A stretch of 53,699 nt of DNA from positions 1-53,699 of the forward strand of contig JAFTHP010000044.1 in assembly GCA_017457305.1 (NCBI GenBank), given 5' to 3'. This DNA comes from Clostridia bacterium (GTDB lineage Bacteria > Bacillota > Clostridia > Christensenellales > CAG-314). Below the pieces are notes generated by a model that was not told where the DNA came from, searched no databases, and saw nothing but the letters and a program-made list of their open reading frames with translations. Each line of letters opens with the position of its first letter. The stretch's first letter is position 1. Shown piece by piece: positions 41,601 through 50,529 of this stretch. Made by a program: the position numbers and the translations under genes.

Positions 41601-41889
41601 CCCTTTTTTGACGAAAGCAAAATGGCAACCTATCAGATGGCTTACAACTTAATAAACGTTTTCTTCCATATTAATATCTAATCACAAAAAAAGCAAAAGT
41701 CTAACTTTTACACATTATCGAAACAATGGAAACTTAGATCTGCATTAGTCCACAACCCACTACGGTATCTCCCACTACACACAAAGGTCTCAAATCATTC
41801 ACAATTGAACTTCATCTCAACTGCGGATGGGCGGGGAAAGTGAGAAGTAAAGGCGCGGGCAATTTTTTGCAGTAACAAAAACAAACCCA
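41601..41889. other. Non-coding stretch
   Basis: No gene, terminator or RNA fold that I can support. A GC-rich patch (GGGCGGGGAAAG, near 41828) stands out in AT-rich surroundings. Confidence 0.35.
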
Positions 41890-41918
41890 TTGATTGTTTT
41901 CACGTTTTGTGCTAGAAT
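41890..41918 (+). promoter_or_regulatory. Promoter of the aldo/keto reductase gene
   Basis: TTGATT (41890-41895), 17 bases, TAGAAT (41913-41918), 29 bases before the ATG. Confidence 0.75.
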
Positions 41919-41947
41919 AGTGACATATTTACTTGCGAGGTGCAGTT

Positions 41948-43060
41948 ATGAGCAGATATTTTCCAGAAATAAACAAAAAATTGGCATTTGGACTTATGCG
42001 CCTGCCCACCGTTGGCGACCAAATCGACTACGATCAACTCAACAGCATGGTGGACGCCTTTATCCAAAACGGCTTTAACTACTTCGACACCGCCCTCCCC
42101 TACCACAACGGGATGAGCGAAGTGGCCTTTGCCAAGTGCGTTGCCGACCGCTACCCACGCGACCAGTATTTGCTTGCCAACAAGCTATCGCAATTCTGTT
42201 TCAAAACCGAAGCGGATATTTTGCCCGTTTTCCACAAGCAACTGGAAACCTGCCACGTGGACTACTTCGACTTTTACCTACTGCACGCACTCAACAACAA
42301 ACGCTACCAAATTTTGGAAGAAATGCAAGCCATCCAAAAGTGCCTAAAGCTCAAAGAAGAGGGCAAAATCCGTCACCTTGGCTTCTCCTTCCACGACACA
42401 GCCGACGTGCTAGACCGAATACTAACCGAGCACCCCGAATTGGAGTTTGTTCAACTACAAATCAACTATGCCGACTTGGATGACAACATGGTTCAAGCGC
42501 AAAAGTGCTACGACGTTGCAGTAAAGCACAACAAGCCAGTTATGGTAATGGAGCCAGTAAAGGGAGGCAGCCTAGCAACCCTTACACCAACTGCCAGAAA
42601 GGTGCTTGACGACCTACACGGCGGAAGTCCCGCAAGCTACGCAATACGTTTTTGCGCCAGCCTAGAACAAGTGGAAATTGTTCTTTCCGGCATGAGCAAT
42701 ATCGCACAGTTACAAGATAATATAGGGTATATGAAAGACTTTAAGCCCCTTACTTGTACAGAATACCACGCAATCAACCAAGTTCGCAAAATAATGAAAG
42801 AAACCCCAACCATTGGTTGCACCACCTGCAAATACTGCTTGGAAGGTTGCCCCAAAGGCATTGGAATTCCACACTTTTTCAACTGTCTAAACCAACTAAA
42901 CGTGTACGGTGGCGATGGCGCTTTCCGTCAATACAAGCACCACGTTATCAAGTTCAACCCAGCCAGCCACTGCATTGGCTGCCGCAAGTGCGAAAGCGTT
43001 TGCCCGCAAAAATTGCCCATTGTAGAACTACTCAAAACCGTGGCAAAGACCTTTGAATAA
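41948..43060 (+). CDS. Aldo/keto reductase with C-terminal [4Fe-4S] clusters
   Basis: A 370-residue protein. The AKR barrel has the tetrad Asp 47 (FDTA), Tyr 52 (PYHNG), Lys 79 (ANKLS) and His 113 (LLHAL). Two ferredoxin-type motifs follow: CTTCKYCLEGCP and CIGCRKCESVCP (from about 290 on). This fusion is common in anaerobes and suggests electron transfer between NAD(P)H and a ferredoxin-like route; the carbonyl substrate is unknown. GAGGTG lies about six bases before the ATG at 41948; a start five codons earlier has no ribosome binding site. It ends at the terminator at 43195. Confidence 0.93.
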   Translation: MSRYFPEINKKLAFGLMRLPTVGDQIDYDQLNSMVDAFIQNGFNYFDTALPYHNGMSEVAFAKCVADRYPRDQYLLANKLSQFCFKTEADILPVFHKQLETCHVDYFDFYLLHALNNKRYQILEEMQAIQKCLKLKEEGKIRHLGFSFHDTADVLDRILTEHPELEFVQLQINYADLDDNMVQAQKCYDVAVKHNKPVMVMEPVKGGSLATLTPTARKVLDDLHGGSPASYAIRFCASLEQVEIVLSGMSNIAQLQDNIGYMKDFKPLTCTEYHAINQVRKIMKETPTIGCTTCKYCLEGCPKGIGIPHFFNCLNQLNVYGGDGAFRQYKHHVIKFNPASHCIGCRKCESVCPQKLPIVELLKTVAKTFE

Positions 43061-43194
43061 TCCTGCTATTTCAAAAGGCGATTCAATGTGGTATTAGCTT
43101 TGTCGGTATAACAACACTCCGCTCGAGCAATCGGTCGATTTTAGTGCAGTACAATTTGTATGGGATATCAAACCTTAGACTAAACAGTTACATA

Positions 43195-43231
43195 AAAACT
43201 CGAACACAGTAACATCGTTCGAGTTTTTTTG
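43195..43231 (+). terminator. Terminator of the aldo/keto reductase gene
   Basis: AAAACTCGAAC / GTTCGAGTTTT with an 11-base loop and seven T. It lies 134 bases past the stop; the bases between show nothing else clear. Confidence 0.85.
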
Positions 43232-43264
43232 TTACATACGGCTTTTTTTATCTTTTCCACCACC

Positions 43265-43293
43265 TTGACACCACCATCATCTTGCATTATAAT
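43265..43293 (+). promoter_or_regulatory. Promoter of the 43384 gene
   Basis: Consensus TTGACA (43265-43270), 17 bases, TATAAT (43288-43293). Confidence 0.85.
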
Positions 43294-43383
43294 ATTGTCA
43301 TAATATTTTTGCTTGACTGCGTCAAGTCCACTCAACTTACAACTGGTTTTGTCACTACGCAAAGCAATATTAAGGAGTTAGCA

Positions 43384-44274
43384 ATGTTTAGAAATCGTTT
43401 TATGCGTCTACTGACGCTCACATTGATGGCACTCGCTATCATCATTCCGATGTCCGTACTGGAAATACTTTCCACCAACCACGATTGGGATTGGAGCATC
43501 CCCGATGGAGCCTTGTTCATCGCACCGATGCTGGTGTTCCTCATTTGCTTTGCTGGTCAACTATTTGGCGACGTTATGAACGTGGACGGATGGCTCAACA
43601 ATGGATTTGTAACATTTATCAAAAGGGTTGTGTTCTTTGTGGTTGCTTTTGCTGCAATGTTCGTTGGCGCAGGATTTATTTTTGGCTCACAAGCCCTCAA
43701 CGACATGGTGCAAAACAATGCATCGGCGTTCTCAATTGGAATAGTTGCTGCAAACATGCTATCTCCCGGCATAGCTCTGCTAACATATGTGTTTGGTTAC
43801 ATAAGCGAAATTGCCTACAACAAAAACAGACTGCCCTACTTTATGCCCATCACCTACGGTGCAGGCGTATTGCTAGGACTTGTGATAGCGCTCGTTTGCA
43901 AGATTGCAAGCCTAAGTTACAACGTTTTGTCCATCATCATTGGCGTTTTGGAAGGCGCAATGGCTGTGGTTGCATTGGTCGCATGCTTCAAAACAAAGAA
44001 ATGGCCCTTTGAGGCAGACTACGTATACTCCTACGACAGCGGAAGTAGCTACACATCCTACTCCTCCTACGATGATGACGACTACAGTTACTCCAGCTCC
44101 AGTAGTTCCTCCAACACTCCTACACAAGAACCTACAGAATGTAAAAATTGCGTTTACTTTTCCTTTGTAAACCCCGAACAAAACCTCGTAGGCGACTACT
44201 GCATGCTAAAGCATCAATCCATTGGCTACTTTGATAACCTAAGCGGTTGTCCACATTACCGCAAAAGCAGATAA
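43384..44274 (+). CDS. Membrane protein with Ser/Tyr/Asp linker and Cys/His-rich tail
   Basis: A 296-residue protein. Six hydrophobic segments (about 7-27, 39-58, 76-100, 110-137, 155-178, 185-205) form a membrane domain. A low-complexity linker of Ser, Tyr and Asp (about 212-245) leads to a C-terminal module of about 45 residues with CKNCVYF, GDYCML and SGCPHY, four cysteines and nearby histidines that could bind zinc or an iron-sulphur centre. I do not recognise the whole protein. GGAG precedes the ATG at 43384; the promoter excludes an earlier start. Confidence 0.82.
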   Translation: MFRNRFMRLLTLTLMALAIIIPMSVLEILSTNHDWDWSIPDGALFIAPMLVFLICFAGQLFGDVMNVDGWLNNGFVTFIKRVVFFVVAFAAMFVGAGFIFGSQALNDMVQNNASAFSIGIVAANMLSPGIALLTYVFGYISEIAYNKNRLPYFMPITYGAGVLLGLVIALVCKIASLSYNVLSIIIGVLEGAMAVVALVACFKTKKWPFEADYVYSYDSGSSYTSYSSYDDDDYSYSSSSSSSNTPTQEPTECKNCVYFSFVNPEQNLVGDYCMLKHQSIGYFDNLSGCPHYRKSR

Positions 44275-44417
44275 TTGTTGATAACAAATTTGCATAGCTG
44301 AGTAATAAAAAATTACTCACAACACATAACACAATATACACACCCAAGATGGCCCAGTCAAAAGACTGCAAAGTAACAACACGTGTGATATATTGACAAA
44401 AGTCATTTTGACACAAC

Positions 44418-44451
44418 AAAAGGATAGCATAGTTTTGCTATCCTTTTTTCT
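44418..44451 (+). terminator. Terminator after the 43384 gene
   Basis: AAAAGGATAGC / GCTATCCTTTT with an eight-base loop and six T, 145 bases past the stop. Same stem as at 8341. Confidence 0.85.
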
Positions 44452-44585
44452 TGCAATTTTACACTACATTGCTAGTTAATTCTATTTACTGTAAAAGGTA
44501 CACCACTTATTGCTCCAAACTTGCAACGCTAAATGAAGTAAAAAAATACCCACACCGCTAACAAAACGTTAGATAATTTATCTGC

Positions 44586-44622
44586 AAAAAAATAACTCGA
44601 CTTATCACAAAGCCGAGTTATG
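44586..44622 (-). terminator. Terminator of the rho-mnmA-DUF1624 operon
   Basis: ATAACTCG / CGAGTTAT (44592-44599 with 44614-44621), extended inward by weak pairs, and seven T on the minus strand. Confidence 0.8.
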
Positions 44623-44671
44623 CAAATTATTCAATTATTATGTTAAATCAATTCAATAAGACAATTAAATT

Positions 44672-45670
44672 CTACAGCCAGTTTAGCAATCCGTGGAACA
44701 GGTAGAAGAAACTGAACATAATTATTTGACTACCAAAGTATACCCACAGAGAGTTCTTTCCACAAAAGGTAATAGGTGCAAGATACTTTTCGTTGACTGA
44801 TGGAAACAAGGTTTTGCGTTCCCTGTACACCCACTTGCCTAGCACCGATCCAATCAAGAACCAACCAAATCCAGGCAAGAAAGGCCAATAGTCACCACCA
44901 GCAAACTGTCCAAACCCTGGCACGCTGATATGGTGTTCAACTAGGAAGAACCAAATTTTGCTGGTATTTTGCCAAGGGCTGTTGTTGGCAACGTATCCCA
45001 CAATTAGGCTAACGGCAATTAGCAAAGCGATGGTTGCTCCGTAGATATTCTTTTGCCAGTTCTTGGTGCAATGCTTGTACCACAGTTGCAACAAACAATA
45101 CAACGCAACAGACAACGCAATAACGTGGATAACGTTAAAGTTGATGGTAATGTTGTAGTGGAAAATGGAGCTAACGGCAGCCGTTGATGCTGTCAAAAAT
45201 GCCGCCACCACAACCATCTTAATTGCTCGCTTGTTATTGTTGTGGCTAAAACTGCAACTGATACCACTTGTAAAGATGAACATATTTACAAATGCTCCGT
45301 GAACTGTTGAGCGAAGTGTGCCACCAAGATAAGCTGTGCGTACATTTAGCAACCATTGGAAAAATGCTGTTTTGTAGTTGCCACCAGCAACGCCAGCGAC
45401 GTCCCACATAAAGTGGTCCCACACCACAAACAAAATCATTATTCCGCGGAAAAAGTCCACTTCCCAAATACGTTTTGGGGTGGGTTCAAGTGCAAGCTCA
45501 TCTACCATTTGGTCAAGCTGTTGTTGAGTGTATCCATCTATATACGCTTGTTGTTCTTGTACAACTTGCGCCGTTGAAGGCTGTTGGTTGCCTACTTCAA
45601 CTTGCTCAACTGCAACAGCTTGTTCATTTGCTGCTTTACATTTAGTTTTACTAAATTTCCCTTTTGCCAT
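44672..45670 (-). CDS. DUF1624 / HGSNAT-like membrane acyltransferase
   Basis: A 332-residue protein with a hydrophilic Gln-rich N-terminal 75 residues and about seven membrane helices. EVDFFRGIMILFVVWDHFMWD (about 79-98) carries the family's Arg-Gly and Asp-His pair, and GKNSLWVYFGSQ (about 305-316) is the conserved last loop. Relatives move acetyl groups from acetyl-CoA across the membrane onto sugars. The ATG at 45670 lies eight bases after the mnmA stop; an earlier start would overlap mnmA. Third gene of the rho operon. Confidence 0.88.
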   Translation of the reverse strand: MAKGKFSKTKCKAANEQAVAVEQVEVGNQQPSTAQVVQEQQAYIDGYTQQQLDQMVDELALEPTPKRIWEVDFFRGIMILFVVWDHFMWDVAGVAGGNYKTAFFQWLLNVRTAYLGGTLRSTVHGAFVNMFIFTSGISCSFSHNNNKRAIKMVVVAAFLTASTAAVSSIFHYNITINFNVIHVIALSVALYCLLQLWYKHCTKNWQKNIYGATIALLIAVSLIVGYVANNSPWQNTSKIWFFLVEHHISVPGFGQFAGGDYWPFLPGFGWFLIGSVLGKWVYRERKTLFPSVNEKYLAPITFCGKNSLWVYFGSQIIMFSFFYLFHGLLNWL

Positions 45671-45678
45671 ATGTTTTT

Positions 45679-46752
45679 CTACTTTATTACCTTGTCTATT
45701 ATTCCGCCACCCAGGCAACACGTGTCGTTGTAGAACACTACAAACTGACCAGGAGTAACGGCACGTTGTGGCTCATGGAACTTGACTTCCACATTGCCGT
45801 CGTCCAACACATTAACGTCCACCCCTTGCTCACTTTGGCGGTATCTAAACTTTGCTGTGCAAGTAAATTGTTTGCCAGGACAAGCTGGAATCCAGTTAAC
45901 GTTGGTTGCAATAAGACTTGTGCTATTTAGCACCGATTCGTCCCCGTGGCTAACCACAAGTTGATTGTTTTCCATATCCTTTTCCACAACAAACCAACGG
46001 CCTTGACCTTCGGTTGTGCCACCTAGCCCAAGTCCCCTACGTTGACCAAGAGTGTAGTACATCAATCCAATATGCTCGCCCACTACCTTCCCATTGGTAT
46101 CTACAATTTTACCTGGCTGATTGGGTAGGTAGTTTTGCAAAAATTCTCTAAAATTGCGCTCGCCAATGAAGCAAATACCTGTGCTATCCTTCTTTTTGGC
46201 GTTTACAAGCCCCAGTTCGTTGGCAATTTCCCTAACCTTTTGTTTGGGAACGTTTGCTAGTGGGAACAGCACCTTGGATAGCTGTTGTTGAGATAGTTGA
46301 TTCAAAAAGTACGTTTGGTCCTTGTTTTGATCGGCTGCCTTCAACAAATAGTGGTTGCCGTCTTGGTTGTGATCAATTCCGCAGTAGTGACCTGTGGCAA
46401 TGTAGTCTGCCCCAAGTGCCATTGCGTATTGCAAAAATGGTCCAAATTTGATTTCTCTGTTGCACAAAACGTCGGGATTTGGTGTTCTGCCGCGCTTGTA
46501 CTCATCCAAAAAGTAGCTAAATACCTTTTCCTTGTACTGCTTGGCAAAGTTAACCGAATAGTAGGGGATGCCCAGTTTTTCCGACACACGCTTAACGTCC
46601 TCAAAGTCCTGCTCGGCGGTACAGCAACCGTTATCCTCTTCTTCCCAGTTGTGCATAAACAATGCTATCACATTGTATCCTTGTTGTTTTAACAGATATG
46701 CGCTAACGGCACTATCTACACCGCCGCTCATACCAAGAACTACTGTTTTCAT
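45679..46752 (-). CDS. mnmA: tRNA-specific 2-thiouridylase MnmA
   Basis: MnmA puts sulphur at position 2 of the wobble uridine in tRNA-Lys, -Glu and -Gln, using ATP and a persulphide. The 357-residue protein has the PP-loop SGGVDS (9-14), the nucleophile Cys 97 in NPDVLCN and the persulphide Cys 194 in TGICFIG. Length is standard. The start is three bases after the rho stop, so the genes are coupled. No cysteine desulphurase gene is adjacent. Confidence 0.97.
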   Translation of the reverse strand: MKTVVLGMSGGVDSAVSAYLLKQQGYNVIALFMHNWEEEDNGCCTAEQDFEDVKRVSEKLGIPYYSVNFAKQYKEKVFSYFLDEYKRGRTPNPDVLCNREIKFGPFLQYAMALGADYIATGHYCGIDHNQDGNHYLLKAADQNKDQTYFLNQLSQQQLSKVLFPLANVPKQKVREIANELGLVNAKKKDSTGICFIGERNFREFLQNYLPNQPGKIVDTNGKVVGEHIGLMYYTLGQRRGLGLGGTTEGQGRWFVVEKDMENNQLVVSHGDESVLNSTSLIATNVNWIPACPGKQFTCTAKFRYRQSEQGVDVNVLDDGNVEVKFHEPQRAVTPGQFVVFYNDTCCLGGGIIDKVIK

Positions 46753-46755
46753 ATA

Positions 46756-48114
46756 TTATTTACCACGTCTGTTTTCTGCACCGGCAGAAAGTCTTTTTAG
46801 TGTTTCGATGGCTTCATCGTTGCTTGTTGTGCTGGTTACAATTTCCAAGAGTTGCTCTGTTGTGGTAACAACGTCTTCGGTGGAAAGCATACGTCTGATG
46901 CTGTACACACCCTCTGCCTGACTTTCGGTAAACAACAAATCTTCCTTGTCTGTTCCGCTTTGGTTGATGTCAATAGCAGGGAAAATGCGCTTTTGACTGA
47001 TACGGCGGTCCAAATACACCACCATATTGGCAATACGACCAACAACTTGGCAAACATTGTCATCCAAATTGTTGCCTGGCCTACTAAATGCAGTTGCAAG
47101 GATGGTCAAGCTTCCGCCATCCTTGATACAACGAGCGTTGCCAAACAATGCCTTAACCTTGCCAATAGCGTTACTTTCGCCAACACGAGCATAGGCATCT
47201 ACTAGGTTAGTTAAACTATCTACCAGCAACATTACGTGTTGACCTTGCTCCACACGGCGCTTTGCGTTGGCAATGACAGCTTCGGCAAGGCTAACGTGGT
47301 CTTGTGCAGGTTGATCAAAGGTTGTGTAAACAACGTCGCAACCTAGACAATCGACAAATTCGGTAACTTCTTCGGGAGTTTGGTCAATAAGTAGCACCGA
47401 AGTGGCAATATCTGGCGCATTTTGCTTTACTGCCAAGGCAATTTTTTTGATAAGGGTAGTTTTGCCCGTTCTTGGTGGCGCAATGATAAGTCCACGTTGA
47501 CCACGACCAAGTGGCGCAACCAAATCCAACACACGAAGGGCATAGTCTTTTTGATCGCGAGCTAGCTCGATGCGACTTGTTGGGTGGCAAGCAACTAGAT
47601 TATCAAATGGTGTGCGGTTGATACCGCCAATGGGCTGATCGTTTACCGCTACCACGCAGGAAACGCTTATTCCGCTAGGGCCATTGCACAACATAACGTC
47701 CACCTTGTCACCACTAACAAGGCCAAATTGTTCAACAAAAGCCTTGTCCATTGTATAATCTTGAGCGGATTTTACATATCCGTGCACCTTGACAATGGCG
47801 CCACCGCTAGGTAGCACTTCTACAATACCCTGTCTAGGAAGGCGAATATCTACAATGCGGTCAGCTTTTTCCATCTCCTTTTGAGTGCGAGGAATATGCT
47901 TGCCGGAAATAGGCAAAACGGGACGACCGAACTTTGCAGGTTGTTCGGGTGTTCTTTGACCATTGTAAATAGCGACAATTTTATCTAGCAACTCTTGACG
48001 AGGATGATTGCGTGGAATAACGCCAACACTACGTGCAAAAACACGCAAAGGTGCAATTGATAATGTATCCAAATAAGCCAAAAGCTCTTTTTCGTTGTTA
48101 AAAGTATCTTTCAC
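46756..48114 (-). CDS. rho: Divergent transcription termination factor Rho
   Basis: A 452-residue Rho-family ring ATPase: Rho_N helices (about 8-47), an OB-type RNA-binding domain (about 85-145) and a RecA-like motor. Walker A is PPRTGKTT and Walker B is VMLLVDS, and FPAIDINQSGT near the end is typical. But the E. coli DERPEE motif reads DQTPEE, so the catalytic Glu is Gln; DSITR reads DSLTN; the Q-loop region is about ten residues shorter; and the R-loop KGTGN reads VGRIAN. Activity may be altered. The start is GTG at 48114, six bases after GGAGGG. First gene of rho-mnmA-DUF1624. Confidence 0.9.
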   Translation of the reverse strand: MKDTFNNEKELLAYLDTLSIAPLRVFARSVGVIPRNHPRQELLDKIVAIYNGQRTPEQPAKFGRPVLPISGKHIPRTQKEMEKADRIVDIRLPRQGIVEVLPSGGAIVKVHGYVKSAQDYTMDKAFVEQFGLVSGDKVDVMLCNGPSGISVSCVVAVNDQPIGGINRTPFDNLVACHPTSRIELARDQKDYALRVLDLVAPLGRGQRGLIIAPPRTGKTTLIKKIALAVKQNAPDIATSVLLIDQTPEEVTEFVDCLGCDVVYTTFDQPAQDHVSLAEAVIANAKRRVEQGQHVMLLVDSLTNLVDAYARVGESNAIGKVKALFGNARCIKDGGSLTILATAFSRPGNNLDDNVCQVVGRIANMVVYLDRRISQKRIFPAIDINQSGTDKEDLLFTESQAEGVYSIRRMLSTEDVVTTTEQLLEIVTSTTSNDEAIETLKRLSAGAENRRGK

Positions 48115-48183
48115 GATAGCCCTCCATCACGGAATAATGTTAAAAACCTATTAAAAACTACTATATTTTTTAACGATATTTTA

Positions 48184-48212
48184 ATAATACAGCATTTTTC
48201 ACAAAAAGTCAA
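48184..48212 (-). promoter_or_regulatory. Promoter of the rho operon
   Basis: TTGACT (48207-48212), 17 bases, TATTAT (48184-48189) on the minus strand. Three GTTTTTAA-like strings lie between it and the start codon. Confidence 0.8.
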
Positions 48213-48408
48213 CGTGCGATTTGCTATTTTTATCAATATATTTTTATTATTATATACAATGCAAAAACCTACCAAAAACACGTTGCTTTACCCCAAAAAA
48301 TAGCGTTGCACAACAATGATCTTGCCTATACTACCACTCTCGTCACAATTGTGTTAGCACCAGTTGTTTACACAAATATTATCAAACCCAGCTAACACTT
48401 TTATACAA

Positions 48409-48442
48409 GAAAAACCGCCACGAAAAAGTCGTAGCGGTTTTT
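48409..48442 (-). terminator. Terminator of glpK
   Basis: AAAACCGC / GCGGTTTT with an inner ACGA / TCGT pair and one mismatch, T runs on both strands. The remaining bases of the 48115-48543 gap show only the rho promoter. Confidence 0.85.
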
Positions 48443-48543
48443 GTTATTTAATTATCCATTGCACTATTTGTAAGCAAACAAAACGCAACTAATTGCCCGC
48501 AGTTTGCAAACAAAAACAATTAGTACTTGTCCTAAATCTATGC

Positions 48544-50025
48544 CTAGAGAGTTCTAGCCTGGCGAACAGCCTTTGCCCAACCAGCAGTTAGTTCGGCACG
48601 TTTTTCGGCAGTCATTGATGGTTCAAACACTCTGTCTACCTTGATATTCTTGCGGATATCGTCAACATTTTTCCAGTAGCCAACAACCAAACCTGCAAGG
48701 TAGCTTGCGCCAAGAGCAGTTGTTTCGGTAACGGATGGTCTAACAACGTCAGCATCCAAAATGTCAGCTTGGAACTGCATCAAGAAGTTGTTTGCGCTAG
48801 CACCGCCGTCAACGTTTAGGCTGCGAATCTTAACGTTGGCATCCTTGCGCATTGCGTTAACAAGATCGTATACTTGGTAGTCGATAGCTTCTAGTGCGGC
48901 ACGAATAAAGTGTTCCTTTTTTGTACCACGGGTGATACCTGTAACGATACCGCGAGCATCAGCATCCCAGTATGGAGCACCAAGACCAGTAAAGGCTGGA
49001 ACAATGTACACGCCATTAGTGTCTTCTACGTCCAACGCGTAGCGTTCTGTTTCGGCAGCGGTCTTGATCATACGCATTTCGTCACGCAACCATTGGTTAA
49101 CAGCACCACCGATGAACACGCTACCTTCTAGTACGTAAGGTGGTTTGTTTTCTAGTGTTGCACCAAGTGTTGTAACAAGACCGTTTGTGGATTTTACAGC
49201 ATTGTCCCCTGTGTTCATAAGTAGGAAGCAACCTGTTCCGTAGGTATTTTTAACATCCCCTTCTTCCACGCAAAGATGTCCAAATAGCGCTGCTTGTTGG
49301 TCACCAACTACACTACAAATTGGTACTTCACGACCGATGAAAGCATCGTCGGTAACACCAAAGTTGTATCCAGATGGATGAACAGATGGCAACATACACT
49401 TGGGGATATCAAATAGTTGTAGCAGTTCGTCATCCCAATCCAAAGTGTGGATATTGAACAACATTGTTCTGCTAGCATTTGTGTAGTCGGTAGCAAAAAT
49501 ACGTCCCTTGGATAGTTGCCACATAAGGTAAGTATCAACTGTACCAAATAGCAAATCGCCCTTTTCCGCGCGTTCTCTTACACTGGGAACGTTATCCAAA
49601 ATCCACTTAACTTTGGTTGCGGAGAAGTATGCGTCCACAACAAGACCAGTCTTGTCGTAGATCATATCTGACAAACCCCTTTGTTTTAGACTTTCGCAAT
49701 ATTCAGCAGTACGTCTACATTGCCAAACGATTGCGTTATACACAGGTTTGCCAGTGTTTTTATCCCATACAAATGTGGTTTCACGTTGGTTTGTGATGCC
49801 GATAGCGGCAATATCTTCTACCGAAACGTTTGCTCTGATTAGCGCCTCTACCATAACGCTTACTTGTGAGCCGTAGATATCGTGTGGATCATGTTCTACC
49901 CAACCAGGTTGTGGGTAAATTTGCTTAAACTCCTGTTGAGCCTTGCCAATAATCTTACCTTTTTTGTTGAAGACTATCGCGCGTGAGCTGGTTGTACCTT
50001 GGTCCAATGCTAGAATATATTTCAT
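48544..50025 (-). CDS. glpK: Glycerol kinase
   Basis: GlpK phosphorylates glycerol to glycerol 3-phosphate. The 493-residue FGGY kinase starts [14 protein letters not shown] (ATP loop), with GWVEHDP (about 41-47), [12 protein letters not shown] (about 77-88) and [13 protein letters not shown] [14 protein letters not shown] further on. Length is standard. AAGGAG lies about seven bases before the ATG. It is the last gene of a glycerol cluster with glpA, a glpB-like gene and DUF1667, but a 143-base gap with a palindrome precedes it, so it may also have its own promoter. No facilitator glpF is seen. Confidence 0.97.
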   Translation of the reverse strand: MKYILALDQGTTSSRAIVFNKKGKIIGKAQQEFKQIYPQPGWVEHDPHDIYGSQVSVMVEALIRANVSVEDIAAIGITNQRETTFVWDKNTGKPVYNAIVWQCRRTAEYCESLKQRGLSDMIYDKTGLVVDAYFSATKVKWILDNVPSVRERAEKGDLLFGTVDTYLMWQLSKGRIFATDYTNASRTMLFNIHTLDWDDELLQLFDIPKCMLPSVHPSGYNFGVTDDAFIGREVPICSVVGDQQAALFGHLCVEEGDVKNTYGTGCFLLMNTGDNAVKSTNGLVTTLGATLENKPPYVLEGSVFIGGAVNQWLRDEMRMIKTAAETERYALDVEDTNGVYIVPAFTGLGAPYWDADARGIVTGITRGTKKEHFIRAALEAIDYQVYDLVNAMRKDANVKIRSLNVDGGASANNFLMQFQADILDADVVRPSVTETTALGASYLAGLVVGYWKNVDDIRKNIKVDRVFEPSMTAEKRAELTAGWAKAVRQARTL

Positions 50026-50081
50026 AGTTTTTCTCCTTATATTGTTGGGGAAGCTTTTTTATTTATGTTGTAATAACACAA

Positions 50082-50108
50082 TTAAAGTGCATTACTTGTA
50101 CACTTTAA
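50082..50108 (-). promoter_or_regulatory. Palindrome in front of glpK
   Basis: TTAAAGTG (50082-50089) and CACTTTAA (50101-50108) form a perfect inverted repeat with an 11-base centre, about 60 bases before the glpK ATG. It could be an operator for a glycerol-responsive regulator or a weak hairpin. Confidence 0.45.
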
Positions 50109-50168
50109 CATACATAAGTATCCGTTTGCAACATACTGTGTGATATTAGTAAGATAGGTAACTGCAGG

Positions 50169-50528
50169 TTACACTTTTGGGATATTTTTGGTAGCAATGA
50201 TATCAACACCACAACCGCAAACGTCGCTGATAACCACGTCGCCAATAGCAACTGGAGCTTGAACGGTAACGCCGTTCATAACTTCCAAACAGTCAAAGAT
50301 CAGTCCCTTGGGGATAGCTTCGCATGTTTTTACACACAACATTGCTTGGTTGCCACCAGTTACTTTTACTGAGCCTGTAACCATACGTTTGGGGCTGGTA
50401 ATTTCGTTTACGGCGTAGGTAACGCCACGTGGGCAAGTGTTGCCACTTACCTTGATATTGCTAAGATCGCTGTCATCAACAGTCAACATACATCCCAAAG
50501 GGCAGTTGATACAAATCATTTCTTTCAT
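50169..50528 (-). CDS. DUF1667 protein of the glycerol 3-phosphate operon
   Basis: A 119-residue protein with cysteine motifs CINCPLGC (5-12), a TCP at about 31 and CGCG near the C-terminus, suited to binding an iron-sulphur cluster. DUF1667 proteins are encoded after GlpA/GlpB-like flavoproteins in anaerobic Bacillota and may replace GlpC as the electron-transfer part; that role is inferred. The ATG at 50528 begins one base after the stop of the preceding gene; an ATG four codons earlier sits directly on the AGGAG site. Confidence 0.88.
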   Translation of the reverse strand: MKEMICINCPLGCMLTVDDSDLSNIKVSGNTCPRGVTYAVNEITSPKRMVTGSVKVTGGNQAMLCVKTCEAIPKGLIFDCLEVMNGVTVQAPVAIGDVVISDVCGCGVDIIATKNIPKV

Positions 50529-50529
50529 A

